A stretch of DNA of 64,000 bases, taken from the NCBI GenBank assembly GCA_963816685.1, contig CAWFMB010000029.1, positions 62,001 to 126,000 on the forward strand, written 5' to 3'. The notes under the pieces were generated by a model. It saw only the letters and a list, made by a program, of their open reading frames with translations, ran no database searches and was not told the origin of the DNA. The translations under genes and the position numbers were made by a program. This document shows, one piece after another, positions 25,765 to 35,543 of the stretch; position 1 is the stretch's first letter, and the number at the start of each line of letters is the position of its first letter. Source of the DNA: CAVYUC01 sp963816685. Its GTDB lineage: Bacteria > Bacteroidota > Bacteroidia > Bacteroidales > Prolixibacteraceae.

Positions 25765-28113
25765 ATGGAAAAGATAGAAGAAATAATCAGTTTAATAGAT
25801 TCTCATGAGAAGAAGGAATCTAAAAATGTATTCCTCAGGTATTTGAAGAAATGGCCATGGTTTGTTGTTTTCTGTATTATTGGCGGTGGATTAGGGTATT
25901 TCATGTACAAAAATTCGCCAAATACATATCAGGTCAAAAGCAGGATTTTAATTAAAAACAAAGAAAGAGTTGTTAATTCTGCTTTTGAAAAGAATTCAAT
26001 GCCCATGAATCAGAATATCAACATTGAAAACCAGATAGGTATCCTTCAGTCATATACTTTATACAGCAGGGCCCTCAAAAATTTGGACTGGAATACCTCG
26101 TGGTATAAAAAAGAGATATTGTACAATAAAGAATTATACAAGAATGAACCATTTGAATTAACCATTCCTCCGGCGTCGTTAAATGCAAAAAATGTAATGA
26201 TTGAAATTGTACCACTGAATGACAAATCATATTCAGTTAAAGCTGAAGGTGCAACCAACCAAAACGGGACAAATCAAACATTTAATATTGAAACAACTGC
26301 CATGTTCGGTGAACCCTTTACAAATGAGTATTTTAATTTTATCCTCAATAAAGGAAATGGAGAAGTTGGAGAAATCTATTACCTGAATTTTAATGATCTT
26401 CATTCTTTAACCAGTCAGTACCTTAGAAGGACTCAAATTCAGCTGGAAGATATAAACTCTGATTTAATTTCAATTACAATAGAAGGTGAGAACCCTAAAA
26501 AAGATGCTGATTTTATTAATGAACTAAATGATGTGTTTATTCAGTTTGGAATTGAAAATGAAACACAGAGTTCAGAGAAATCTATGAAATTCATTGAGTC
26601 GCAGCTTGAAAGGATAAAATCATCCCTGGCGACAGCCGAGCAAAATGTAAGTGATTATCGACAGGACAACAAGGTAATGAACCTTGGAAGTGAAGCACAG
26701 ATGGTTTATCAAAAGCTGGAAGAAATAGAAAATGACCAGTATCTGACACAAATGCAGGTAAAATATTATAAAGATTTACAAAGTTATCTCGATGATTCGC
26801 AGAAGATTGAAGAGATGATGAATCCTTCCGTAATTGGTATTTCGGATCCAAACTTAAACGCTTTACTTAAAAATTTAACAGATCTTTACCGGAGACGGGA
26901 AGTTTTATCGTACAGTGCAAAAGAAGATAATCCTAAAGTGATTACTTTGGAAAGAGAAATTAAGATTACAAGGGATGGACTGGAAGAAACATTAAAGAAT
27001 CAATTAAAAACAACAGAAACGAAACTTCAAAGTCTGAATCAACGGTACAATACTATTCAGGCACGTTTAAGAAAACTCCCGGCAACTGAACAACAACTTG
27101 TAAGCATTCAGCGGGATTTCGATTTAAATAATGAATTATATACCTACCTGCAGCAGAAAAAGGCAGAAGCTTCAATTTCAAAAGCTTCCATAGCACCTCA
27201 GGTTCAGGTAATTGATGCGGCATTGGCAGAGTCAGCCTCTCAGACCGGGCCAAGTATGGTTAAAAAAGTTGGTGCCGGAGTGGCTGGCGGTTTGGTTATT
27301 CCTTTTATTTTTATTACAATTATTGGGTTCTTCAATACTAAAATCGAATCGAGGGAAGAAATAGAACGGGTGAGTAAAATTCCGGTATTGGAAGGAGTAG
27401 TTCAACACAAGTATAAAACATTATTACCCACTATCCATCATCCACGATCGGGCATTGCTGAATCATTTAGGGGGATAAAATCTAATTTGAATGCTATTTT
27501 GGAGCAACCGGGTTCAAAGGTTGTATCTATCAATTCTTTGATTCCGGGAGAAGGAAAATCTTTTATTTCATCAAATTTTTCTGCTATTCTTACGAAAACG
27601 AACACAAAAGTGTTACTCATAGGGGCTGACTTACATAAGCCAACTTTGCATAAATACCTGGATATTAAAGAAAGTTTTGGTTTGAGTAATTATCTCAAGG
27701 GTGAAAAGAGCATTGAAGAAATTATTTCTCCGACTTTTATTCCCAATTTACATTTTTTGCAGGCAGGACCAGTTCCGCAAAATCCATCCGATTTAATTGA
27801 CAATCCGAAGTTTGAATTTCTTGTAGAAAGAGCACGGAAAATGTTCGATTATATTATTATTGATAATGCACCACTTTTGCTGGTGCCTGATGCAATACTT
27901 ACCAGCAGGTTTTCTGATGTAAGCCTTTTTATTCTTCGTATTAACCATAGTCATAAAGAACAAATAAAGCAAATCAACAAGATGGTTGAATTTAATAAAA
28001 TTAAAAGAGCGGCAATTTGTATTAACGAAGCGCCTGATCGCGGATACGGTTATGGGAATAAATACTGGAAAAAAGGATATGGAGAATATAAAAATAAAAT
28101 GAGCATTGCATAA
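25765..28113 (+). CDS. Wzc-type polysaccharide co-polymerase and tyrosine autokinase
   Basis: A 782-residue inner-membrane protein that controls chain length and export. Two membrane helices (about 30-48 and 500-523) flank a long periplasmic region with coiled coils. The cytoplasmic BY-kinase domain has Walker A IPGEGKS (about 593-599), Walker A' LLIGADLHKP and Walker B YIIIDNAPLL (about 697). Note ALIGAD in place of the common LLIDAD/DLR form. The tail is Tyr- and Gly-rich (GYGYGNKYWKKGYGEY), the cluster that is autophosphorylated in this family. It should pair with the Wza-type lipoprotein directly upstream. Confidence 0.92.
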   Translation: MEKIEEIISLIDSHEKKESKNVFLRYLKKWPWFVVFCIIGGGLGYFMYKNSPNTYQVKSRILIKNKERVVNSAFEKNSMPMNQNINIENQIGILQSYTLYSRALKNLDWNTSWYKKEILYNKELYKNEPFELTIPPASLNAKNVMIEIVPLNDKSYSVKAEGATNQNGTNQTFNIETTAMFGEPFTNEYFNFILNKGNGEVGEIYYLNFNDLHSLTSQYLRRTQIQLEDINSDLISITIEGENPKKDADFINELNDVFIQFGIENETQSSEKSMKFIESQLERIKSSLATAEQNVSDYRQDNKVMNLGSEAQMVYQKLEEIENDQYLTQMQVKYYKDLQSYLDDSQKIEEMMNPSVIGISDPNLNALLKNLTDLYRRREVLSYSAKEDNPKVITLEREIKITRDGLEETLKNQLKTTETKLQSLNQRYNTIQARLRKLPATEQQLVSIQRDFDLNNELYTYLQQKKAEASISKASIAPQVQVIDAALAESASQTGPSMVKKVGAGVAGGLVIPFIFITIIGFFNTKIESREEIERVSKIPVLEGVVQHKYKTLLPTIHHPRSGIAESFRGIKSNLNAILEQPGSKVVSINSLIPGEGKSFISSNFSAILTKTNTKVLLIGADLHKPTLHKYLDIKESFGLSNYLKGEKSIEEIISPTFIPNLHFLQAGPVPQNPSDLIDNPKFEFLVERARKMFDYIIIDNAPLLLVPDAILTSRFSDVSLFILRINHSHKEQIKQINKMVEFNKIKRAAICINEAPDRGYGYGNKYWKKGYGEYKNKMSIA

Positions 28114-28148
28114 TTATTTAATGACAGACAATTTAAAAATTAACAACT

Positions 28149-28544
28149 ATGATAATTGCTGTAGATTTTGACGGAACAATTGTAAAGCATAAGTACCCTG
28201 CAATTGGAAAGGAAATTCCTTATGCTATTAAAACATTACAATTGTTTCGGGATAAAGGCCATAAATTAATACTTTGGTCATACCGGCATGGAAAAGAACT
28301 TGAACAAGCTGTAGAATTTTGTCGAAAAAGGGGCTTAAAATTCGATGCTGTAAATAACAATTTTGAAGGAGAAGAGTATGATAATACTTACAGCAGAAAA
28401 ATTTATGCCGATTTGTACATCGATGACAGAAACATTTTAGGAATCCCTGAATGGGAAAAAATATACAAAATGATTACTGAGGGTAAATCTCAAAATCCAT
28501 TTAGTGTAAATAGTGGAGTAAAAGAAAAAACACAGTTTATGTAG
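28149..28544 (+). CDS. Small HAD-superfamily phosphatase (BT0820-like)
   Basis: A 131-residue haloacid dehalogenase-fold protein without a cap domain. Motif I is VDFDGTIV (nucleophile Asp6, acid Asp8), motif II is ILWSYR, and motif III/IV is ADLYIDDRNI. It resembles the BT0820-type small hydrolases of Bacteroidota, whose substrates are unsettled. It lies 35 bases after the Wzc-type kinase and ends the operon. A role in dephosphorylating a sugar phosphate is plausible but not shown. Confidence 0.8.
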   Translation: MIIAVDFDGTIVKHKYPAIGKEIPYAIKTLQLFRDKGHKLILWSYRHGKELEQAVEFCRKRGLKFDAVNNNFEGEEYDNTYSRKIYADLYIDDRNILGIPEWEKIYKMITEGKSQNPFSVNSGVKEKTQFM

Positions 28545-28622
28545 AATTAATATTTATGATGTTTCAGTTTAAATCATAAAATTATAAGCGTCAATAATTT
28601 TAACAGTGATTAATTTAATACA

Positions 28623-28796
28623 ATGAAACAAAAATTACCGGTCATCAGGATTGTACATTGTTATATTTCCTATTTCCAAAGCGATTCAGCTTCTGAAAAA
28701 TTAAAGCAGGTAAATTTTCGGCTTACATCGCTGAGTTTTTTGAAAGATCAGATTCAAAAGAAAAACTTACTTAGTGTTCCCAGGCTAAAGAGTTAA
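28623..28796 (+). CDS. Possible small protein, 57 residues, unknown
   Basis: An ATG-initiated frame (MKQKLPVIRIVHCY) of 57 codons ending TAA. It is basic, with no signal peptide, membrane segment or motif that I recognise. It is followed about 50 bases later by a hairpin that could end its transcript. A chance ORF is as likely as a gene. Confidence 0.25.
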   Translation: MKQKLPVIRIVHCYISYFQSDSASEKLKQVNFRLTSLSFLKDQIQKKNLLSVPRLKS

Positions 28797-28846
28797 ATTA
28801 TGTCGTCTTCCTAATTATAATTTTACAACGTGTAAATTAAAAAGAA

Positions 28847-28876
28847 GGGGCTGTCTTTATTTAGAAAGGCAGCCCC
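28847..28876. repeat. Hairpin repeat
   Basis: GGGGCTGTCTTT (28847-28858) pairs with AAAGGCAGCCCC (28865-28876), 12 bp with one T-G wobble. It shares its core (GGCTnTCT and GGCAGCC/GACAGCC) with the hairpin at 29074-29113, so both look like members of one dispersed family. It may also serve as the terminator of the EPS operon. Confidence 0.5.
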
Positions 28877-29073
28877 TGCAATTTTGCAGATATTCAGAAG
28901 TAGAGGCATTCGTATTTTGACAGACTTATACTCTTTGTATCTTGAAAAAATATTATGGTGGAGGATATGATTTAGTGTAATGCAGAAGAACGATCAGGGC
29001 TAAATGATCACCTGTGGTTTAAGTTGAGAAAAAATATAATCAGGTGTGAGGTTTCTGCGTATAGGAATTGACA

Positions 29074-29113
29074 AAAAAAAGAGGCTATCTCAGAATGAGA
29101 CAGCCTCTTTTTT
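29074..29113 (-). terminator. Terminator of the minus-strand giant gene
   Basis: The stem runs from 29075-29092 to 29096-29113 with one A/C mismatch and the loop GAA. Read on the minus strand the stem ends in a run of Ts, the classic intrinsic terminator form, 14 bases past the stop of the gene at 29127. Read on the plus strand it also ends in Ts, so it may work in both directions. Confidence 0.75.
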
Positions 29114-29126
29114 ATTCAAAATCTTA

Positions 29127-32100
29127 TCATTTTTGTATAATCAATTTTTTTACCATACGTTGTTGTGAATTTACAGAATTGATATAGTACATTCCGGTTG
29201 GTAAAGCATTAACATCGATCCTGGTTGTTACCGATTCAATGGTTTGATGATATACTGTTTTTCCGTTAATGTCAATAATTTCAATTCGCGTTTCAACTTC
29301 AGGCATATATAAAAAGTCAACGTTTATATATGAAACGGCAGGGTTGGGATACAGGTTGAAATCATTCGATTTTTTAATCTCTCTTATTTCAACATCTGTA
29401 GTCAGTGAATTTTTTCGTTTGCCAATGATCGGATTTATTACTTCATCAACTACCGGAGCCGGTTCAACATTCAAATAAGTGGTTACAATACTGTCACAAC
29501 CGCTAACTGTTGTTAAAGTCCGCTCATACTGACCTGAAACTGTATAACCTTCGTAGCTTTCGCCTTCTGTAATAAAAATATCTTCGCTGGTGTAAGTAAC
29601 CGGATTTACAGTCAGATATGTTGTAATAATTTCATCAGACTGATTTTGATTTGCCGAAGATTGTACAAGAGATATATCATCAATAAACAATGATTCTCCT
29701 GCTGGAAGACTATTGCCCAGGTAAATACGGAGCGATGCATCGGCAGCAGTATTGGTTGCTGTGAATTTAACATTTACTTTACTCCATTGAGTTGAAACTG
29801 TAGGATTTGTATCAGAGAATGTTCCGTATTCAGCAAATGGATATGCACTTTGGAGTATGATTAAATTTCCAATTGCAAATTCGGTTGTTGCTTTGGCATA
29901 GAAAGAGAATTGATATTCTTTTCCTGCTTCCAGTGCAAAGTTGTCCGAGATTAACTGCAGATAATAAGGTACATCTCCGTTTGAAGTACAATCTAATCGA
30001 AGTGAAGAGGGAGAAGAATAATAATCTTTCCTGTCGATTACATTTTTTACCTGATATCCCTGTGCATTCCAGATATCCCAGTTTTTAAAACCACCGTCGA
30101 AATTTCCGTTAACAATTAGATTTTCATTTAGTGATGAATTATTCTGATCAGCAGAAATTGTTCTTTGGTATACTCCAGAAGTTTTCCATCCCATGTATTC
30201 CTCACCTTCGCAGATTGTGATATATTCTTCACTTGCTGATGTTTCAGAGGCAACAACAGTAAGTTTTGTATTAATAATACTATCGCAGCCTTCAGAAGTA
30301 GTTAATACAAGCTGATAATTACCTGAAGTAGTCCAACCATTATAATTTTCTCCCTCATTAATAGTAACATTTTCAACTGAGCTTTTTACCGGGTTAACCC
30401 ACAAATTGGTAATCACTGTACTGTCAGCTCCTTCTGAAGTTTTCAGTACACGCTGATACTGGCCACTTTCAATCCACCCCATATAATCTTCACCTTCACA
30501 TATGGTAACATTTTCTGTTGTTGAAACATTTTTCAGAACTGTTAGATTTGTGGTTATAATACTGTCGCAACCAGTTGATGCTGATAAAGTTCTTTCATAC
30601 TGTCCGCTTTCAGACCAGCCTTCGTAATTTCCACCATCGGCAATTGTAATGTTTTCAGAAACATTTGCTACCGGATTAACAGTAAGATACGTTGTAACAA
30701 TAGTATCAGGAACAATAACCTCATTTACAAGATCTTTTTCAATTATTCGGATATCATCAATAAACAATGAGCTACCTTCAGGGAATTTGGTTCCCAGAAA
30801 GAACCTTAATGAAGCATCAGTGGCTGTTCCTGTTGATGAAAAATACAATTTGTATTGTTTCCAGCTGGTTGAGAAGGAAGGAAGAGGAGTTATGAAATCA
30901 CCATAGCTGGTATATGGGGACACTTGTTTAATGATTTTAATTCGATCAGGAGAAAAGGCAACTGTTGCTTTTGCATAGAATGACAATTCGTATGTTTTTC
31001 CAGATTCAATATTTAAATTATTTGCAAACCATTGAATTGAGCTTGGTTCAGCACCATTCGAAACACAATTTATACGTAATGCTGCCGGTGCTGATTGATA
31101 TACATTTATATCGCGTACTGCATTTACTGTATAACCTGCTGCAGTCCATGTATGCCATCCATTCATATCTGTGTCGAATGAAGTATTTTGAATAATTCCT
31201 GCGTTGGCATTAATACTTGTTTCACCGGCAATTTTTCGCTGATAAATACCTGCAGTATTCCATCCCAAATAATCTTCACCTTCGCATATTGAAATCTGTT
31301 CTGTAATTGCGTATGCATTGGCATCTTGTTGATTGACAACAGTTAAATAAGTAGTTACAATACTATCGCAACCGGAAACAGATGAAAGAATTCTTTGATA
31401 TTGTCCTGATGATGTCCATCCCTCATAGTTTTCGCCACTAGAAATAACAACATTTTCAGAAATATTTTGTATCGGATTTACCACCAGGTTTGTAGTAATA
31501 ATTGTTGTGGTTCCTGGTGCTGAATCAGCAGTTCTTGTATATTGTCCTGTTTCAGTCCAACCAAGATAATTTTCACCTTCACAAATTTCAACATTTTCAG
31601 TTTTGTTAATTACTTGTGATGCATTAACAGTAAGATTGGTAATGATAATACTGTCGCAACCTTCTGATGTTGTTAAAGTTTGTTCGTATTGTCCTGTAGT
31701 TGTCCATCCTAAATAGTTTTCACCTTCCGAAATTGTGACATCTTCAGTTGTATTATAAACAGGATTCACATAAAGATTAGTAGTGACTATACTATCAACT
31801 CCGGAAGCTGCTTTCAGTACTCGTTCGTACTGTCCTGCAACAGTCCAGGTTTTATATGTACCGCCTTCACAAATAGTTATGTCTTCAGTAGTGGTCACCG
31901 GTTGATTGTTAGAAACAACCCGGTTAAATAATTGACTGATTTCAGTACTTGTTAAAGCATAATTGTAAACTCTTACTTCGTCCATTGATCCTTCAAAAAA
32001 GAGGGAAGGAGTAACATCTCGTCCTGCGCCTATCATTAATTTATAACCCTGTCCGGATTCGATTGAACCCGTTGCTGCAATTTTATAAATTACTTCATTA

Positions 32101-35100
32101 TCAAGATAGATTATTTTTTCAGCTCCATTGTATGTAACTGCAAGGTGGTGCCAGTTTCCGTCCCATATTACATTCACATTATCAACATAAATCCATGATG
32201 AAGTTGTGCCGGTTGTTTTAAATGCAACTCTTTTAGTATCTGGTTTCAGGTACATTGCAAAAGAATCTTCATTGGGTCCGCCATGCATAATAATGCCCTG
32301 GTAATTACCTGCAAGTGCGGATGGTTTCACCCATGCACTCATTGTAACTTCGTTTTGTACGTTATCACTGAAACTGCTTCCTGCATCAATGTAGCCTGAA
32401 CCATTAAAAGCGATACCTTTTCCAATAATTCCATCTGATCTCAAACCTTCATTTGAAATAATTCCATCAACACCACCCTTTGAATCAATAACGGATGTTC
32501 CTGAATTTTCTTCGAATAAGTATTCTGAATAGGTAGGTGACAAATCGGGTAATTTAATTATAACCGTTGCAGTTGCTGGTTTTGAAACATTTCCAGCTGC
32601 ATCTTTAGACCAGGCATATAAGGTTTTGGAGCCAACTTCTGAGAAAACATAACTTGTTGGTGCGTCAGATAACCAACCGTTGTCATTTATCTGAGGAACC
32701 GAATTTGTTTCCGTAACTAAACAACCAACCACTCCTATATTATCCGTGCAAAGTAATTCTGAAATGGGAACAATTAAAGTTGAGGATGATGAAGGAATTG
32801 AAAAGGAAGTTACCGTTGGTGCTGTTATATCAACCGTTGGTGCAATAATAACGGCCTTAATTGTAATGGTAATATTGGCAGTTGACGATAAAGGTGAACT
32901 TGCATTATCGGTAACTTCCACAACTAAATTTATTGTTTGGTCAGCATTTGCCTGTATGTCAGTTTTTGCATAAATTTCTCCATTGGAAGTATTAATTGCA
33001 AATAAATCTGCGCTGTTGCCCTGGGCAATTGAATATTTTAGAGTTTGACCAGCATCAGGATCATTGGCAATTACCTGCCCAATAATATCATTCACTTTTT
33101 TTGCATCCTGAATAGTAAAATTCTGATCGTAAACTACAGGACTTTGATTAACATCTGAGCCTTTTGAATCTGTTTTAATAAGGATTCTTGAAGTAAAAGG
33201 TTCAAGCGTAATACTTCCTGAGACATTAGTTCCATGAATATCGCGGTAATTGGAGGTTCCGAGATTGATGGTTTTTGTTTGTTTTGTATCGTTATAAAAT
33301 ATTTTTTCAGTTTCTCCAGATGCAAGTGCAGAAAAGTCGCACGTTGATTTTGAATCTTGTCCGGTAGAGCTTTTCCACTCATTGAAATTGTAGTAGCTGC
33401 TCGAACATTCCTGAAAACTTTTGCACTGTTATAATGGTTAATGTACATGTTGCTGTTAAAAGAAGAATTGGAACTATTCCTTTTGACAAACAATTGGTTT
33501 GGTTCATGTGTCATCAGTGTCAAACATATAAAAGATATTATTATGAACAGAATTCCCTGTTCCATGATCAGCATTTGCATGAATTGCATATCTGGCCGCC
33601 AAATACTACATTGTCATAAACCTTCACATTTGAATTGTCATGCAAATAAATACCAGCATCACCACAACTTATTACTGTATTTCCATAAACTTTAACCGAT
33701 TCCTGTGGTTCGTCAATATAAATCCCTTCACCAAACGAACGTGCATATGCATAACCGGTTGCAGTCCAGTTTCCCGAAACTCCATTCACAATATTATATC
33801 TTACAATTGATCCGGAATATTTACCTCCTGTATAAATACCACCGCCATCGTCTTTTACCAAACAGGCATTTTGAACAAAATTATATTGAACAACCGGATC
33901 ATAACGGAAGAAGATTCCGTTATAGTTTGTATTGATTACTTTGTTGTATTCAATAGTATTATTTGTTCCTGAAACTTCCATTCCTGATCCACCATTTGCC
34001 GTAGAAGTACCTTTCAACCCAAGTTCATCAAATAGTCCAATATTGGAAATAACATTATCGGAAATTTTTGTACCACCTCCCCAAATAAAAATTCCAATTC
34101 CATTTATACCATCAATAATATTATTGGTGACTGTAGCACGTGAACTACCTCCGGCATTATGTATGGCAAATTCCTCGCAATTAATAATCTCATTGCCGTT
34201 AACAACATAATTGTCACTCGATGTATAACCAATTCCTTTTGACTGAAAATTTGAGATTTTAAGGTTTTCAATAGTGATGTAGTCCGAATTGTTAATTGCA
34301 ATTCCTGTTTCATAAACTGATCCTGTAATTTTATGATTGGAAGGATTATCACTTTTTGGAGTCCATAAATATACTGTGTTGCTCGAAAAGTCATAGTACC
34401 ATTCTCCTGCAACATCTAAAAATTCCAGTTTATTCATTAGAACAAAACCTTCATTTACACCTAATGAACCACTTGGTGAAGCGCTTAAAGTCAGAGTTTG
34501 AGAACTGGAACTTACCACATCCATCATAGCGGACTATACCATTCATTGGTTCTGCCCATCCATTTCGCTCCGGTATAATTAATGGAAGAGCTTAAACTTG
34601 ATGAAGTAAGTTTTGTGCTTCTTCCCACATTACTTACAAGAAAATATCCTGAATTTGGATATCGTGCAGGTTTTACTCTTTCTCCATCCACAAAAATCTG
34701 AGTGATATCTGATGATATTTTTGCTTTGTAAATATTTCCGGAATGTTGAGTCCAACCGGAAATAACCTCAGCTCCGTTTATTACAGGTTTTGCACCAGTT
34801 CCATATGCGCCATAAACAATCGGAGAACCTGAAGTTCCTGAATTGTTGACATTTACTGTTCCGGTAAATGTTTCACCACAATGAAATAAAATTCGATCAC
34901 CTGGTTTAAATGATACACTGTTTACTTTTGCAATGGACTTCCACGCCGAATTTTCACTTGTACCATTATTGGAATCATTTCCGCTGGCACTAACGTAATA
35001 ATTTGTTGCACTACCAGCAAATGCAACAAAAACAAAAAGGAAAAAAAGCAAGAATTTGAAATTCTGATTTGTTGATACTAATTTATTATATACTTCTAAC

Positions 35101-35153
35101 CCATAACCGCTTTTTAAAAAAGCGTTCCACTTCTTCACTAAAATAATAAACAT
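29127..35153 (-). pseudogene. Giant T9SS-secreted beta-helix protein with Cys-alternating repeats, frameshifted
   Basis: Read together, the pieces 35153-34524, 34527-33568 and 33095-29127 plus a stretch between them encode about 2000 residues: signal peptide, right-handed parallel beta-helix (opening YYVSASGNDSNNGT, later DDGGGIYTGG), a cadherin-like segment, a LamG-like domain (about 32500-31950), ten repeats of about 45 residues, and a T9SS sorting domain (YPNPAVSYINVDF). The frame breaks by +/-1 near 34530, 33595, 33507 and 33415, each time with good protein sequence on both sides, and no other decay. The domain order suggests a surface-attached polysaccharide-binding or -cleaving protein. 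It is either a very young pseudogene or a read error. A paralogue follows at 35544-38721. Confidence 0.8.
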
Positions 35154-35543
35154 GGTTTTAATGATTTACGTCCGACATTAATTCTATCTGAGGGCAAATT
35201 TAAGCCAACGCTTATTTTTAGCTCAAGATTGATTGCTGATTCTGTATAGGTAAAGTGCTGATTACGTTTTCAGTAATTGTACTGATCTGCTACGTTTTCA
35301 GGAAATTATGGTTAAAATATAGAAGATGATTAAGTATAACTTTTCCAATTATCCTACTTCTTTATTTTTTTTATGTTTAATGTCGTAGTTTGGAAGTGAT
35401 GGAGAAAAGTTTAAATTTTTTTGATTATGATTAACAGTAGTGTCGAATAATGTTGATTTGATTAGAGAATTACTTTGAAGATTTTGCTTATGATAAATGA
35501 TCAGTATTTATGTAGCAGATGGAAATTTAATGAAGGAACTGAA
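35154..35543. other. Intergenic gap between the two giant paralogues
   Basis: 390 bases with no gene that I can support. It should carry the promoter of the gene at 29127-35153, read on the minus strand, but I cannot pick out a clear -7 box. No strong hairpin was seen. Confidence 0.4.

Larger units (their letters stand above)
28545..29126. other. Intergenic region between EPS operon and secreted giants
   Basis: A 582-base gap separating the plus-strand operon from the minus-strand genes. It holds a short possible ORF (28623-28796) and two related hairpins (28847-28876 and 29074-29113). I see no other gene. Confidence 0.5.

Noticed and set aside
32746..32973. Plus-strand frame resembling a small membrane protein
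   Set aside because: It is antisense to a repeat- and cadherin-like part of the giant gene and is explained by that protein's composition.
33134..33589. 151-codon frame between the beta-helix pieces
   Set aside because: Only a short part of this frame is the true reading frame; the rest is an out-of-frame product of the frame breaks near 33507 and 33415 in the giant gene.
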